Shown piece after piece: positions 22,557-35,562 of a DNA stretch of 64,000 nucleotides; the stretch's first letter is position 1; every line of letters begins with the position of its first letter. Under the pieces are notes generated by a model. The model saw only the letters and a program-made list of their open reading frames with translations. It was not told where the DNA came from and ran no database searches. The stretch comes from Salvelinus alpinus (lineage: Eukaryota; Chordata; Actinopteri; Salmoniformes; Salmonidae): NCBI RefSeq assembly GCF_045679555.1, contig NC_092094.1, positions 32,792,655 through 32,856,654 on the forward strand, given 5' to 3'. The position numbers were made by a program, and so were the translations under genes.

Positions 22557-22874
22557 GTTTAATGAAGAACAAGTGAAACACTACAAACAACATACAAAAT
22601 AACAAAATGTGCAAAAAACCGAGACAGACCTATCTGGTGCAGACAACCACAGAGACAGGAAACAAACACCCACAAAATCCCAACACAAAACAAGCCTCCT
22701 ATATATGATTCTCAATCAGGGACAACGATTACCATCTGCCTCTGATTGAGAACCATATTAGGCTGGACATAGAAACAGACAAACTAGACACACAACATAG
22801 AATTCCCACCCAGCTCACGTCCTGACCAACACTAAACAAGCAAAACACATAATAACTCTGGTCAGGACGTTACA
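22493..22874 (-). repeat. 5' LTR of the non-autonomous element
   Basis: Same length (382 bp) and sequence as the LTR at 19996-20377. The start codon of the internal ORF (22556) lies inside this LTR, downstream of the TATA-like motif, so the LTR supplies both promoter and the first coding residues. Confidence 0.9.
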
Positions 22875-22879
22875 CTAAG

Positions 22880-23651
22880 ATTGTTGCTACTGAGTTCACC
22901 CTCAATTTTCTCCTTATATTTCAGTTTAGATTTCTTGATTTCTGGTCTCACCTTAATTCTAGATTCCCTTTTTGCAGTCACATTGCCCTCATAGAAAGCA
23001 GTATTCTTTTTACACAATAAGCTCTTAAATGACTTGGTAACCCAAAGCTTGTTTTTGGTATAGATAGTTACATTTTTGCTAGGGATCACTGTATTTTCAC
23101 AGAAGGAAATATAGCTGCAAACCACATCAGCGAGTTCATCTGTATTGACACTAGAGTCTTGACACACAGCCCAATCTGCACAGTCAAAACAGCCCTATAA
23201 TGCCAGATTGCTTTCATTGGTCCAAACCTTCACTTCCCGCTTTTGCGCTTTCTCCCTCTTCAGCACTGTCCTGTCGAGAGGCAGAAGATGCACTGTGTTG
23301 TGGTCAGATGAGCCGAGCAGGGTTCTCGCTATAGACTTGTAGGCACCTCTGATGGAGCCATAACATAGGTTCAGGGTCTTGTTGAGGCGTGTTGGGAAGG
23401 TGAAATATTAATAGATGTTATTCAGAGTTTTCTTCATGTTACAGTGATTAAAATCTCCTAAAATAATATTGGGGCATAGGGAGACACCGATTGCAGTTTC
23501 TGTGTGACAGTATAAATAAGATCAGCAGCGTTCTTCGCATTGGCCTTCAGGTGAATGTAAATGACCGTGATAAATATTTGGGGAAACTCTCTTGGGAGAT
23601 AGAAAGGTCTTACCGACACTGACAGAAGTTCAATATCAGGTAGACTCGAGC
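22880..23651 (-). pseudogene. Rex1-like endonuclease and linker, broken
   Basis: Two frames carry it: PDIELLSVSVRPFYLPREFP at about 23645-23585 and, after stops, TRLNKTLNL and SDHNTVHLLPLDR at about 23400-23270, then VKVWTNESNLAL-like linker and CENTVIPSKN to 22880. The AP-endonuclease N-terminus is missing. Confidence 0.78.
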
Positions 23652-23765
23652 TGTGTTCGAATATCCATACTAACATACTGTATACTACATACTTAATGAG
23701 TATATACTACATACTATTAGTTAATTTTAGTATACTGTATACTTGTATCCTTTCAGTTAATGCTG
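23652..23765. repeat. Left half of a MITE (agctgtgttcgaatatccat end)
   Basis: It starts flush against Rex1-like sequence with agctgtgttcgaatatccat and runs through AT-rich tactacatac repeats to about 23765. The inverse terminus, with the same sequence allowing two changes, is found 23 kb away at 46634. No ORF. Confidence 0.55.
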
Positions 23766-23770
23766 TTGCT

Positions 23771-24665
23771 ATCACCACCTCAAGCTGAACCTCGGCAAGA
23801 CGGAGCTGCTCCTCCTCCCGGGGAAGGACTGCCCATTCCATGATCTCGCCATCACGGTTGACAACTCCATTGTGTCCTCCTCCCAGAGTGCTAAGAACCT
23901 TGGCGTGATCCTGGACAACACCCTGTCGTTCTCAACTAACATCAAGGCGGTGACCCGTTCCTGTAGGTTCATGCTCTACAACATTCGCAGAGTACGACCC
24001 TGCCTCACACAGGAAGCGGCGCAGGTCCTAATCCAGGCACTTGTCATCTCCCGTCTGGATTACTGCAACTCGCTGTTGGCTGGGCTCCCTGCCTGTGCCA
24101 TTAAACCCCTACAACTCATCCAGAACGCCGCAGCCCGTCTGGTGTTCAACCTTCCCAAGTTCTCTCACGTCACCCCGCTCCTCCGCTCTCTCCACTGGCT
24201 TCCAGTTGAAGCTCGCATCCGCTACAAGACCATGGTGCTTGCCTACGGAGCTGTGAGGGGAACGGCACCTCCGTACCTTCAGGCTCTGATCAGGCCCTAC
24301 ACCCAAACAAGGGCACTGCGTTCATCCACCTCTGGCCTGCTCGCCTCCCTACCTCTGAGGAAGTACAGTTCCCGCTCAGCCCAGTCAAAACTGTTCGCTG
24401 CTCTGGCACCCCAATGGTGGAACAAACTCCCTCACGACGCCAGGTCAGCGGAGTCAATCACCACCTTCCGGAGACACCTGAAACCCCACCTCTTTAAGGA
24501 ATACCTAGGATAGGATAAAGTAATCCTTCTAACCCCCCCCCCCCCTTAAAAGAGTTAGATGCACTATTGTAAAGTGGTTGTTCCACTGGATATCATAAGG
24601 TGAATGCACCAATTTGTAAGTCGCTCTGGATAAGAGCGTCTGCTAAATGACTTAAATGTAAATGT
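23771..24665 (+). pseudogene. L2-like LINE 3' fragment
   Basis: An open frame from about 23775 to 24513 (stop) reads HLKLNLGKTELLLLPG, SAKNLGVILDNTLSF, VISRLDYCNSLLAGLP, IQNAARLVF-like and HWLPVEARIRYKT. This is the C-terminal part of an L2-type ORF2 after the RT domain. The 3' tail has ctctggataagagcgtctgc and ends in atgtaaatgtaaatgtaa repeats, typical of fish L2. 5'-truncated. Confidence 0.85.
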
Positions 24666-24689
24666 AAATGTAATGCTATAAAACCTCAT

Positions 24690-24905
24690 GCTAGCTTGTT
24701 AGCATAGCAAATTATTAGCTATACATTTTACGATTTTGGGTGTGTTTGTAAATTCAACCTGGAGTGCCAGAGTGAGCAAATCCAGATCGTTGTCAGATTG
24801 TCCGTTAGTAAATTCAGAGCAATTCGCTCTCGGAGCGTACACTGGACGCTCTGGCCGAGGAGTAGGGTTGATCTGAGCGTTCTGACCTCGCAACGGCAGT
24901 CATGC
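24690..24905. other. Repeat-like sequence without a gene
   Basis: It contains tgtgtttgtaaattcaacct and several gagcg/cgctc motifs near 24820-24885, suggesting a hAT-type MITE fragment. Ends are not clear and no coding sequence is visible. Confidence 0.3.
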
Positions 24906-24911
24906 ACCCAA

Positions 24912-25032
24912 GCTAACTGGTTTAGAGTGTTGGGCCAGTAACCAAAAGGTTGCTGGCTCGAATCCCCGAACTGACAAGGTAAAAATCTGTCATTCTGCCA
25001 CTGAGCAAGGCAGTTAACCCACTGTTCCCCAT
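24912..25032 (+). repeat. tRNA-derived SINE fragment
   Basis: Contains ggttgctggctcgaatcccc, a degenerate pol III B box, followed by gacaaggtaaaaatctgtca and gagcaaggcagttaacccac. This arrangement is characteristic of an abundant salmonid tRNA-SINE. The A-box side and 3' tail are truncated; a Tc1 follows directly. Confidence 0.7.
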
Positions 25033-25393
25033 GCACTTAGTTTGGAGTCATTAAAACTAGTTTTTCAACCACTCCACAAATTTCTTGTTAACAAACTATA
25101 GTTTTGGCAAGTCGGTTAGGACATCTACTTTGTGCACAATTAATTTTTTCCAACAATTGTTTACAGACAGATTATTTCACTTATAATTCACTGTATCACA
25201 ATTCCAGTGGGTCAGAAGTTTACATACACTAAGTTGACTGTGCCTTTAAACAGCTTGGAAAATTCCAGAAAATCATGTCATGGCTTTAGAAGCTTCTGAT
25301 AGGCTAATTGACATAATTTGAGTCAATTGGAGGTGTACCTGTGGATGTATTTCAAGGTCTACCTTCAAACTCAGTGCCTCTTTGCTTGACATT

Positions 25394-26738
25394 ATGGGAA
25401 AATAAAATAAAATCAGCCAAGACCTCAGAAAAATAATTGTAGACCTCCACAAGTCTGGATCTTCCTTGGGAGCAATTTCCAAATGCCTGAAGGTACCACG
25501 TTCATCTGTACAAACAATTGTACGCAAGTATAAAGACCATGGGACCATGCAGCCATCATACCGCTCAGGAAGGAGACGCTTTCTGTCTCCTAGAGATGAA
25601 TGTACTGTGGTGCGAAAAGTGCAAATCAATCCCAGAACAACAGTAAAGGACCTTGTGAAGATGCTGGAGGAAAAAGGTACAGAAGTATCAATATCCACAG
25701 TAAAACAAGTACTATATCGACATAATCTGAAAGGCCGCTCAGTAAGGAAGAAGCCACTGCTCCAAAACGACCATAAAAAAGCCAGACTACGGTTTGCAAC
25801 TGCACATGGGGACAAAGATCGTACTTTTTCGAGAAATTTCCTCTGGTCTGATGAAACAAAAATAGAACTGTTTGGCTATAATGACCATCGTTATGTTTTG
25901 AGGAAAAAGGGGGACGCTTGCAAGCCGAAGAACACCATCTCAACCGTGAAGCACGGGGGTGGCAGCATCATGTTGTGGGGGTGCTTTGCTGCAGCAGGGA
26001 CTGGTGCACTTCACAAAATGAGGCCATCATGAGGCAGGAAAATTATGTGGATATATTGAATTAACATCTCAAGACATCAGTCAGGAAGTTAAAGCTTGGA
26101 CGCAAATGGGTCTTCCAAATGGACAATGACCCCAAGCATACTTCCAAAGTTGTTGTCACGCCCTGACCTTAAAGAGACGTTTTATTTCTCTGGTTGGTTA
26201 GGTCAGGGTGTGATTTGGGGTGGGCATTCTATGTTGTTTGTTTCTATGTTTTGGCCGTGTATGGTTCTCAATCAGGGACAGCTGTCTATCGTTGTCTCTG
26301 ATTGGGAATCATACTTAGGCAGCCTTTTTTCCTTTTGGTAGTTGTGGGTAGTTGTCTTCGTTTGTGCATGTATAGCCATACGGAGCTTCACGGTCGTTTT
26401 TGTTGTATTATTGTTTTGTTGGCGACATTTGCAAATAAAGAAAAATGTACGCTAACCACGCTGCACCTTGGTCCATTCCATACGACGATCGTGACAGTTG
26501 TGGCAAAATCGCTTAAGGACAACAAAGTCAAGTGGCCATCACAAAGCCCTGACCTCAATCCTATAGAACATTTGTGGGCAGAACTGAAAATACGTGTGCG
26601 AGCAAGGAGGCCTACAAACCTGACTCGGTTACACCAGCTCTGTCAGGAGGAATGGGCCAAAATTCACCCAACTTATTGTGGGAAGCTTGTGGAAGGCTAG
26701 CCAAAACATTTGACCCAAGTTAAACAATTTAAAGGCAA
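25394..26738 (+). pseudogene. Tc1 transposase interrupted by a solo LTR
   Basis: The expected start codon at 25394 is followed by a stop two codons later. An open stretch 25466-26032 holds the helix-turn-helix region and [15 protein letters not shown] with the first catalytic Asp. [14 protein letters not shown] (second Asp) lies at about 26106-26148 and is cut by the LTR at 26154. [18 protein letters not shown] (third acidic residue) follows at about 26535. Several stops are present. Confidence 0.9.
26154..26496 (+). repeat. Solo LTR (343 bp) with gttgt target duplication
   Basis: It begins TGTCACGCCC and ends GATCGTGACA, an inverted terminal pair. Identical gttgt lies on both sides (26149-26153, 26497-26501). 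It contains aataaagaaaaatgtacgct, a likely poly-A region near 26436. It lies inside the Tc1 transposase, so it is younger than that Tc1. Confidence 0.88.
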
Positions 26739-26984
26739 TGCTACCAAATACTAATTGAGTGTATATAAACTTCTGACCCACTGGGAATGTGATGAAAGAA
26801 ATAAAAGCTGAAATATATCCTTCTCTCTACTATTATTCTGACATTTCACATTCTTAAAATAAAGTGGTGATCCTAACTGACCTAAGACAGGGAGTTTTTA
26901 CTTGGATTAAATGTCAGGAATTGTGAAAAACTGAGTTTAAATGTATTTGGCTAAGGTGTATGTAAACTTCCCACTTCAACTGTA

Positions 26985-27365
26985 CTTAAGTATCAAATGT
27001 AAAAGTAAAAATCATTTCAAATTCCGTATATAAGCAAACCAGATGACACCATTTTTTTGCTTTTTTAATTTAAAGATAGCCAGGAGCACACTCCAACACT
27101 CAGACATCATTTACAAACGAACCATTTTCGTGAGTCCGCCAGATCAGAGGCAGTAGGGAGGACCAGGGATGTTCTCTTGATAAGTGTGTGAATTGGACCA
27201 TTTTCCTGTCCTGCTAAGCATTCAAAATGTAACAAGTACTTTTGGGTGTCAGGGGAAATGTATGGAGTAAAAAGTACATTATTGTCTTTAGGAATGTAGT
27301 GAAGTAAAAGTAAAAGTTGTAAAAATATAAATAGTAAAGTACAGATTCCCCCAAAAACGACTTTA
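26985..27365. repeat. Dispersed repeat, left part, split by the L1
   Basis: AT-rich sequence with short motifs aaaagtaaaa and gtaaagtacagattccccca. It appears to resume at 46118 (aagtagtacttttaagtact) after the L1. Non-coding. Confidence 0.5.
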
Positions 27366-27838
27366 TTTTTTTTCTAGGGGTGGATCAGCTTAATATTGCA
27401 GATAGATTGTTTCTTCCATCAATGTAATTGTCTGCATCATTCCCAATCCCCCATATCTTTTTTTTGGTAAATATATCCATATACATACACATATGCATAC
27501 ATATACACATATATACATACACATACCTATATAGATATACATACTTTTTTTAGAATATACCTTTATTATTCCCCGCAAACCCTACCACCCTTCCCCCAAT
27601 TGGAGTAAACTAATAAGCAATAACACTTAGGCTTCTACCTTCAGTTTATACATCTTATATACACATTTTATAGACATAATCTATTTTACAATGGTTATAT
27701 TTTGTTTGTTTTTAGTCCTTCCTCTATTTCTGATGTCCATCCAGTTTGATTTCTATTTGTAACTATGCTATTTCACAACATTTCTGAACCTATATACATT
27801 TTACAGACCCCATATGTTTTACATTGGTTATCTTGTTA

Positions 27839-28604
27839 TTAGTCCCACCCTTCAGCTCCATTCAACCCCTCCCATTTTGGATTTCTATTTGCCATGTATT
27901 TTTGAACTGTGCTGTGATGCTTCACAAAAGTACTGAACCTTTCTATTCTCATAGCTTCTACAGATTTTAAATTAAAAATAAACATTTTTGCTAAAATAAT
28001 TATTATATTATTGATTGATTGACTATGGATTTTCAAATCACCCAGTATTGCTATTATTATTATTTCTAGGCAAATGTTGCAATTCTTCAGCCATTCCTGG
28101 ACTTGTGACCAAAAACGAGCTACATATGGACAATACCAAAATGAATTATCTAATGACTCTGCCTTCTCAAAGCAAAATCTACAGAGCTGGGAAGATTGTA
28201 TCCCCCATATATAACCTTCTATTGGTTGCAATAATTTTGTATAGTAATTTAAATGGAAAAATTCGAAATGTATAATATGGCGTTGTTTTGCGTATCAATT
28301 CATAAACAATGTGCCATGGAATGGGTACATCAAAAATCTCTTCCCAACTATTTTGCAATGTATATGGCACAGCTGTCAGTTTTTTGGTCATTAAATGAAA
28401 TTGGTATATGTTTTTATTTATCACACTTTTCTTTAACCATTTATGTTCTTTAGTGCAGGGCCGACATACAAGTTCCCTACTTTTTTCCCCTTCTACTTGC
28501 CTCTTCCATTTTTGTGGTAATGCTGCAATTAGTTGGTTGTAATTTTGGGTAGAGCAGACATTTCCATATGTCTGTGTTAGCTGCATGTGTGACAACTCCA
28601 CCAA
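27839..28604 (-). pseudogene. L1 ORF2 C-terminal domain, broken
   Basis: Frame 28604-28179 (WKRQVEGEKSRELVCRPCTK, PIPWHIVYELIRKTTPYYTF) and frame 28231-27839 (LCRFCFEKAESLDNSFWYCP, a Cys-x2-Cys...His/Cys finger). It is continuous with the RT piece across the Gypsy insertion. Sequence below 27839 is AT-rich 3'UTR. Confidence 0.8.
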
Positions 28605-29096
28605 GTCCTATTTATGATATCATTCACTAAAATTATCCAATTTTTAAACATTTCTTCGAAAAAAAACATTTTTTTTATCAATTAGTATATTTGAGTTTAA
28701 CCACACTATTTGTTGTATTATTTTTCTGTCTTTTCAGGTGGATTAAACTGAAATTGCAACCAACTTTCTAAGGCTTGTTTAAAAATAACGATATTTTGGA
28801 GATTATTTCCTTTTCAAACAACCGAAAGTGAGCAGGTGTAATCTGGATAAAGGGAAAAAGGCCATTCTTGAACATAGGATGTGTCACGAATACCACCGAA
28901 GGTGGCTCCCCTTCCTGTTCGGGTGGCGCTCGGCGGTCGTCGTCGCCGGTCTACTAGCTGCCACCGATCCCTTTTTCCTTTTCGTTTGTTTTTGTCTAAT
29001 TGTTTTCACCTGTTCCTTGTTGGGGTTTTGGGATGGGTGTTATTTAAGTTCGTTTAGCCCGATGGTGTTTGTGCGGGCTTGTTGTTATTTGACGTA

Positions 29097-30652
<1,556 letters not shown>

Positions 30653-30869
30653 TATGTGGTGTTTGTGTTCTGTTGGGTTTTCGCGGTCCGGTATTTTTAG
30701 TAACTATGGTTTTGGGTTTGTTGCACCTGTGTTTTGGGCTTCACCCGTGTTTGTAAACTGGTTACTTGACGAAAGGACATTAAAAGCGTTTTTCCCGTTT
30801 ACCTTCTGCTCTCTGCGTCTGACTCCACACCCTTCACTCTCCAGACGTTACAGAAGCCCGCACCACGAT

Positions 30870-31980
30870 ATGGAGTCAGCAGGAGCAGCGACCACCCCTC
30901 TCCCCACGATGGAGGAGAGAGTCCTTCATCATACGTCCATCCTCCATCGCATCGATGGATCAAATGATGGAGAGGATGGGCCGTTGGGAGAGGAGTGGTC
31001 TCCCTACTACCCCACCTACCCTCCCACCAGCAACTCTACCATCTCCTCCAGCGGGATCCGGTGCCAGCGCTCTGCGTATCACGCCTCCGAGGGAGTACGA
31101 TGGAGCGGCGGCGGGGTGCCAGGGATTCCTGTTACAACTAGAGCTCTACCTGGCCACCGTTCGGCCGGCTCCCTCGGACGAGGAGAGCGTGAGTGTCCTC
31201 GTCTCCTGCCTGACGGGTAGAGCCCTGGAGTGGGCCAATGCCGTCTGGAACGGGCCCGACTCAGCGAAGGGCCACTACCCGGAGTTCACCCGCCGTTTCC
31301 GGGCAGTGTTCAATCATCCTCCGGAGGGCCGAGCGGCGGGTGAGAGGTTGTTCCATCTCCGGCAGGGGATGAGGAGCGCGCAGGACTTCGCGCTGGAATT
31401 CCGGACTTTAGCCGCTGGAGCGGGGTGGAACGGCAGGGCCCTGATAGACCATTACAGGTGTAGCCTAAGAGAGGACGTCCGCAGGGAGCTGGCTTGTCGG
31501 GACACTACGCTCAGCTTGGATGAGCTGATCGACATGTCCATCCGGCTAGACCATCTGCTGGCTGATCGCGGACGTTCTGAAAGGGTCCTGTCAGTTCCAC
31601 CTCCTGGCCCTCCCGCTCCTATCCCGATGGAGCTAGGGGGGGCTGCATCTAGGGAGACCGGAGGAGGAGGGTCCTCCTGTACCCATTGTGGCCGGAGAGG
31701 GCACACTTCCGGTCGGTGCTGCAGGAGTCCATCTGGGAGTCGAGAGGGCAGGCAGAACACTCCTCGGTCACCCCAGGTGAGTCAGCACCACACTCTCCCA
31801 GAGCTTCCTGTTGGTCACATGTTTTTGTTAATTTGTTTTCAAAAATTTTTCCCCTCTCTCCAGCATAAGGCGCTAGTCGATTCAGGCGCAGCGGGGAGTT
31901 TTATAGATCGCGGACTCGCTCAGAGGTTGAGGATTCCATTAGTTAAGGTAGACCCCCCCCCTTCCCCGTGCACTCCTTAG
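30870..31980 (+). pseudogene. Gypsy gag and protease start, frameshifted
   Basis: ATG 30870 opens with MESAGAATTPLP; a frameshift near 30955 moves to the frame running to 31980. Seen there: the gag core (LTGRALEWANAVWN, FRAVFNHPPEGRAAGERL), a CCHC knuckle C-T-H-C-G-R-R-G-H-T-S-G-R-C at about 31678-31719 and the aspartic protease motif LVDSGAAGSFID at about 31872-31907. A C-run at 31953-31968 shifts the frame again and ends this ORF. Confidence 0.9.
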
Positions 31981-34960
31981 ATAGTCGACCATTAGGGTCA
32001 GGGCTGGTCAGGGAGGCCACGATTCCTCTGGAGATGATTACGCAGGGGAATCATAAGGAGCGGATTAGTCTGTTCCTTATCGATTCACCTGCGTTTCCGG
32101 TGGTGCTGGGGATTCCCTGGCTGGCTATTCACAATCCTAGGATTTTGTGGAAACAGGAAGCTCTCCAGGGGTGGTCTGATGAGTGTTCAGGCAGGTGTTT
32201 AGGAGTTTCCATCGGTGCGACAACGGTGGAGAGTCCAGACCAGGTTTCCACCGTGCGCATTCCTGCTGAGTATGCCGATTTGGCTATCGCCTTCAGTAAA
32301 AAGAAGGCGACCCTATTACCACCTCATCGACAGGGGGATTGCGTGATAAACCTCCAGGTAAACGCTGCACTCCCCAGGAGTCATGTGTATCCTTTGTCCC
32401 AGGAGGAGACGTTGGCTATGGAGACATATGTCACGGAAGCCCTGGGACAGGGGTACATTCGGCCCTGCATGTCACCCGTCTCCTCGAGTTTCTTTTTCGT
32501 GAAGAAAAAGGATGGGGGTTTACGTCCGTGTATTGATTATCGAGGTCTAAATTCCATCACTGTGGGTTTCAGTTATCCACTACCTCTCATCGCTATGGCG
32601 GTGGAATCATTTCACAGGGCGCGATTCTTCACGAAACTGGACCTCAGGAGCGCGTATAATCTGGTGCGTATTCGGGAGGGAGATGAGTGGAAAACCGCAT
32701 TTAGTACCACATCTGGCCATTATGAGTACCTCGTCATGCCGTACGGGTTAAAGAATGCTCCAGCCATCTTTCAATCCTTTGTTGATGAGATTCTCAGAGA
32801 CCTGCACGGACAGGGTGTAGTGGTGTATATTGACGACATCTTGATTTACTCCGCTACACGCGCCGCGCATGTGTCTCTGGTACGCAAGGTTCTTGGGCGA
32901 TTGCTGGAGCATGACCTGTACGTGAAGGCGGAGAAATGTGAGTTTTCCAAACGAGCCATTTCCTTCCTGGGTTATCGCATTTCCACCTCGGGGGTGGTAA
33001 TGAAGGGTGACCGCGTTAAGGCCGTGCGTAATTGGCCGACTCCGACCATGGTAAAGGAGGTGCAGTGGTTTTTAGGGTTTGCCAATTACTACCGGAGGCT
33101 TTGGCCAGGTAGCGGCTCCTATTACCTCACTGCTGAAGGGGGGGCCGGTGCGTTTGCAGTGGTCAGCAGAGGCGGACGGAGCTTTCCGTCGTTTGAAGGC
33201 GCTGTTCAACGAAGCGCCAGAGTTGGCGCATCCGGACCCTTCCTTGGCATTTATCGTAGAGGTGGACGCATCCGAGGCTGGGGTTGGAGCGGTGCTCTCA
33301 CAGCGCTCGGGTACGCCACCGAAGCTCCGCCCCTGTGCTTTTTTTTCAAAGAAGCTCGGGCCAGCGGAGCGGAATTATGATGTGGGGGATAGGGAGCTGT
33401 TGGCCATGGTTAAGGCCCTGAAGGTGTGGAGACACTGGCTTGAGGGGGCTAAGCACCCTTTCCTCATCTGGACTGACCACCGTAACCTGGAGTATATCCG
33501 ATCAGCTAGGAGACTGAATCCTCGTCAGGCAAGGTGGGCCATGTATTTCACCCGATTTCGTTTTACAATCTCGTATCGACCAGGTTCCCTCAATGCTAAG
33601 GCCGACGCGCTGTCCCGCCTATATGACACTGATGACCGGTCCATCGATCCTACTCCCATCATTCCGGCTGCCAAGCTGGTAGCACCGGTAGTATGGGAGG
33701 TGGACGAGGACATCGAGCGGGCACTACGGGAGGAACCTGTGCCACCACAGTGCCCGGAGGGTCGTAGGTACGTGCCGAGCGGCACGTGATCAATTGATTC
33801 GGTGGGCTCATAGTCTACCCTCGTCAGGTCACCCGGGTATTTCGAGGACGGTGCGAGGTCTTAGAGGGAAGTACTGGTGGCCTACCTTGTTGAGAGACGT
33901 GCGCTTCTATGTCTCCTCCTGTTCGGTGTGCGCCCAGAGTAAGGCTCCTAGGCACTTGCCACGGGGGAAATTACAACCCCTCCCCGTTCCACAACGGCCG
34001 TGGTCCCATCTATCGGTGGATTTTCTTACGGATCTTCCCCTGTCTCAGGGGAATACGACGATCCTGGTCGTTGTGGATCGGTTCTCGAAGTCCTGCCGTC
34101 TTATCCCTTTGCCCGGTCTCCCTACGGCCCTACAGACTGCGGAGGCACTGTTCACCCATGTCTTCCGGCACTACGGGGTGCCCGAGGATATCGTTTCTGA
34201 TCGGGGTCCCCAGTTTACGTCACGAGTATGGAAGGCGTTTATGGAGCGTCTGGGGGTCTCGGTCAGCCTGACCTCGGGGTATCACCCGGAGAGTAATGGG
34301 CAGGTGGAAAGAGTGAACCAGGAGGTGGGTAGGTTTCTGAGGTCGTATTGCCAGGACCGGCCAGGGGAGTGGTCGAGATACATCCCCTGGGCTGAAATGG
34401 CCCAGAACTCACTAAGCCACTCCTCTACTAACATGTCACCATTTGAGTGTGTGTTAGGGTACCAGCCGGTTCTGGCACCATGGCATCAGAGCCAGACTGA
34501 GGCTCCTGCGGTGGAGGAGTGGGTGCAGCGCTCTAAGGAGACCTGGAAAGCCATCTAGGAGTCATTGCGTCAGGCGAGTGGACGGCAGAAGAGGAGCGCT
34601 GACCATCACCGCAGTGAGGCCCCCGTGTTTGCACCGGGGGACAGGGTCTGGCTCTCGACCCGAAACCTGCCCCTCCGCCTGCCCTGCCGGAAGCTGGGTC
34701 CGCAGTGTGTAGGGCCATTTAAAGTCCTGAGGAGAATAAACGAGGTGTGTTGTCGATTGTTACTTCCTTCGTATTATCGTATTAACCCCTCGTTTCATGT
34801 GTCTCTCCTCAGGCCGGTGGTAGCTGGTCCCATGCAGGAAGGTGAGGTTCCGGAGGTCCCTCCGCCACCTCTGGACATCGAGGGGTCCCCGGCGTACACG
34901 ATACGGGCCATTCTGGACTCGAGACGCCGGGTGAGGGGCCTGCAGTACCTCGTGGATTAG
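31968..34960 (+). pseudogene. Gypsy pol: RT, RNase H, integrase, chromodomain; broken
   Basis: RT (about 32280-33080) carries [11 protein letters not shown] with the catalytic pair. A frameshift near 33100 leads to RNase H ([18 protein letters not shown], about 33250). A further frameshift at about 33788 leads to the integrase: HHCC finger (33800-33945), then DDE blocks in SVDFLTD, SDRGPQF and [16 protein letters not shown] stop lies at 34556-34558. A chromodomain-like end ([20 protein letters not shown]) is cut by a second TAG at 34958-34960. At least two frameshifts and two stops make it non-functional. Confidence 0.92.
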
Positions 34961-35135
34961 GAGGGGTACGGGCCGGAGGAGAGGTGTTGGGTCCCGGTGG
35001 GGGATATATTGGATCCCACTATGCTAAGGGAGTTTCATCGCCTCCATCCGGATCGCCCTGCGCCTCGCCCCCCGGGTCGTCCCCGAGGCCGGTGTCGGCG
35101 CGCTGCGGGAGCCGCGCGTCAGGGGGGGGGGGTAC

Positions 35136-35542
35136 TGTCACGAATACCACCGAAGGTGGCTCCCCTTCCTGTTCGGGTGGCGCTCGGCGGTCGTCGTCGC
35201 CGGTCTACTAGCTGCCACCGATCCCTTTTTCCTTTTCGTTTGTTTTTGTCTAATTGTTTTCACCTGTTCCTTGTTGGGGTTTTGGGATGGGTGTTATTTA
35301 AGTTCGTTTAGCCCGCTGGTGCGGGCTTGTTGTTATTTGACGTATGTGGTGTTTGTGTTCTGTTGGGTTTTCGCGGTCCGGTATTTTTAGTAACTATGGT
35401 TTTGGGTTTGTTGCACCTGTGTTTTGGGCTTCACCCGTGTTTGTAAACTGGTTACTTGACGAAAGGACATTAAAAGCGTTTTTCCCGTTTACCTTCTGCT
35501 CTCTGCGTCTGACTCCACACCCATCACTCTCCAGACGTTACA
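35136..35542 (+). repeat. 3' LTR of the Gypsy element
   Basis: Begins tgtcacgaataccaccgaag and ends gacgttaca. It preserves the empty site gacgTAtgtgg (about 35340) into which the Tc1 jumped in the 5' LTR. Confidence 0.93.
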
Positions 35543-35562
35543 GGATGAGACATTCCTACCAA

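Larger units (their letters stand above)
19996..22874 (-). mobile_element. Non-autonomous LTR retrotransposon
   Basis: Two 382-bp LTRs (19996-20377 and 22493-22874) are flanked by the 5-bp target duplication ctaag (19991-19995, 22875-22879). Minus-strand orientation is shown by a purine run plus gtac just before the 3' LTR (20378-20392 region) and by TATA-like and ATTAAA motifs in the LTR. The 2.1-kb interior has one proline-rich ORF and no protease, RT, RNase H or integrase. It must rely on another element's enzymes. It inserted into the Rex1-like LINE. Confidence 0.92.
18540..23651 (-). mobile_element. Rex1-like LINE, interrupted by an LTR element
   Basis: On the minus strand, order 5' to 3': endonuclease (23651-23170, with GDFN-like and SDHNTVHLLP blocks), endonuclease-RT linker (23167-22880), RT (19990-19050) and C-terminal part (18815-18579, YRSFIESVL...). 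The order and motifs match the Rex1/Babar group of CR1-related LINEs. The LTR element at 19996-22874 splits it, with target duplication ctaag. The first part of the endonuclease is missing at 23651, where a MITE end begins. Confidence 0.82.
25033..26982 (+). mobile_element. Tc1-type transposon with solo LTR inserted, 5' end truncated
   Basis: The right end aaacttcccacttcaactg TA and the subterminal direct repeats (gtgggtcagaagtttacata at about 25208 and the inverse near 26755) identify a common salmonid Tc1. The first about 20 bp of the left repeat are missing at the SINE junction. Without the 348 bp of solo LTR and duplication, the length is about 1.6 kb. Confidence 0.9.

Noticed and set aside
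30654-31220. A separate host-like gene in the Gypsy element
   Set aside because: It is LTR sequence plus the first frame of gag; the same LTR sequence recurs at 35344.
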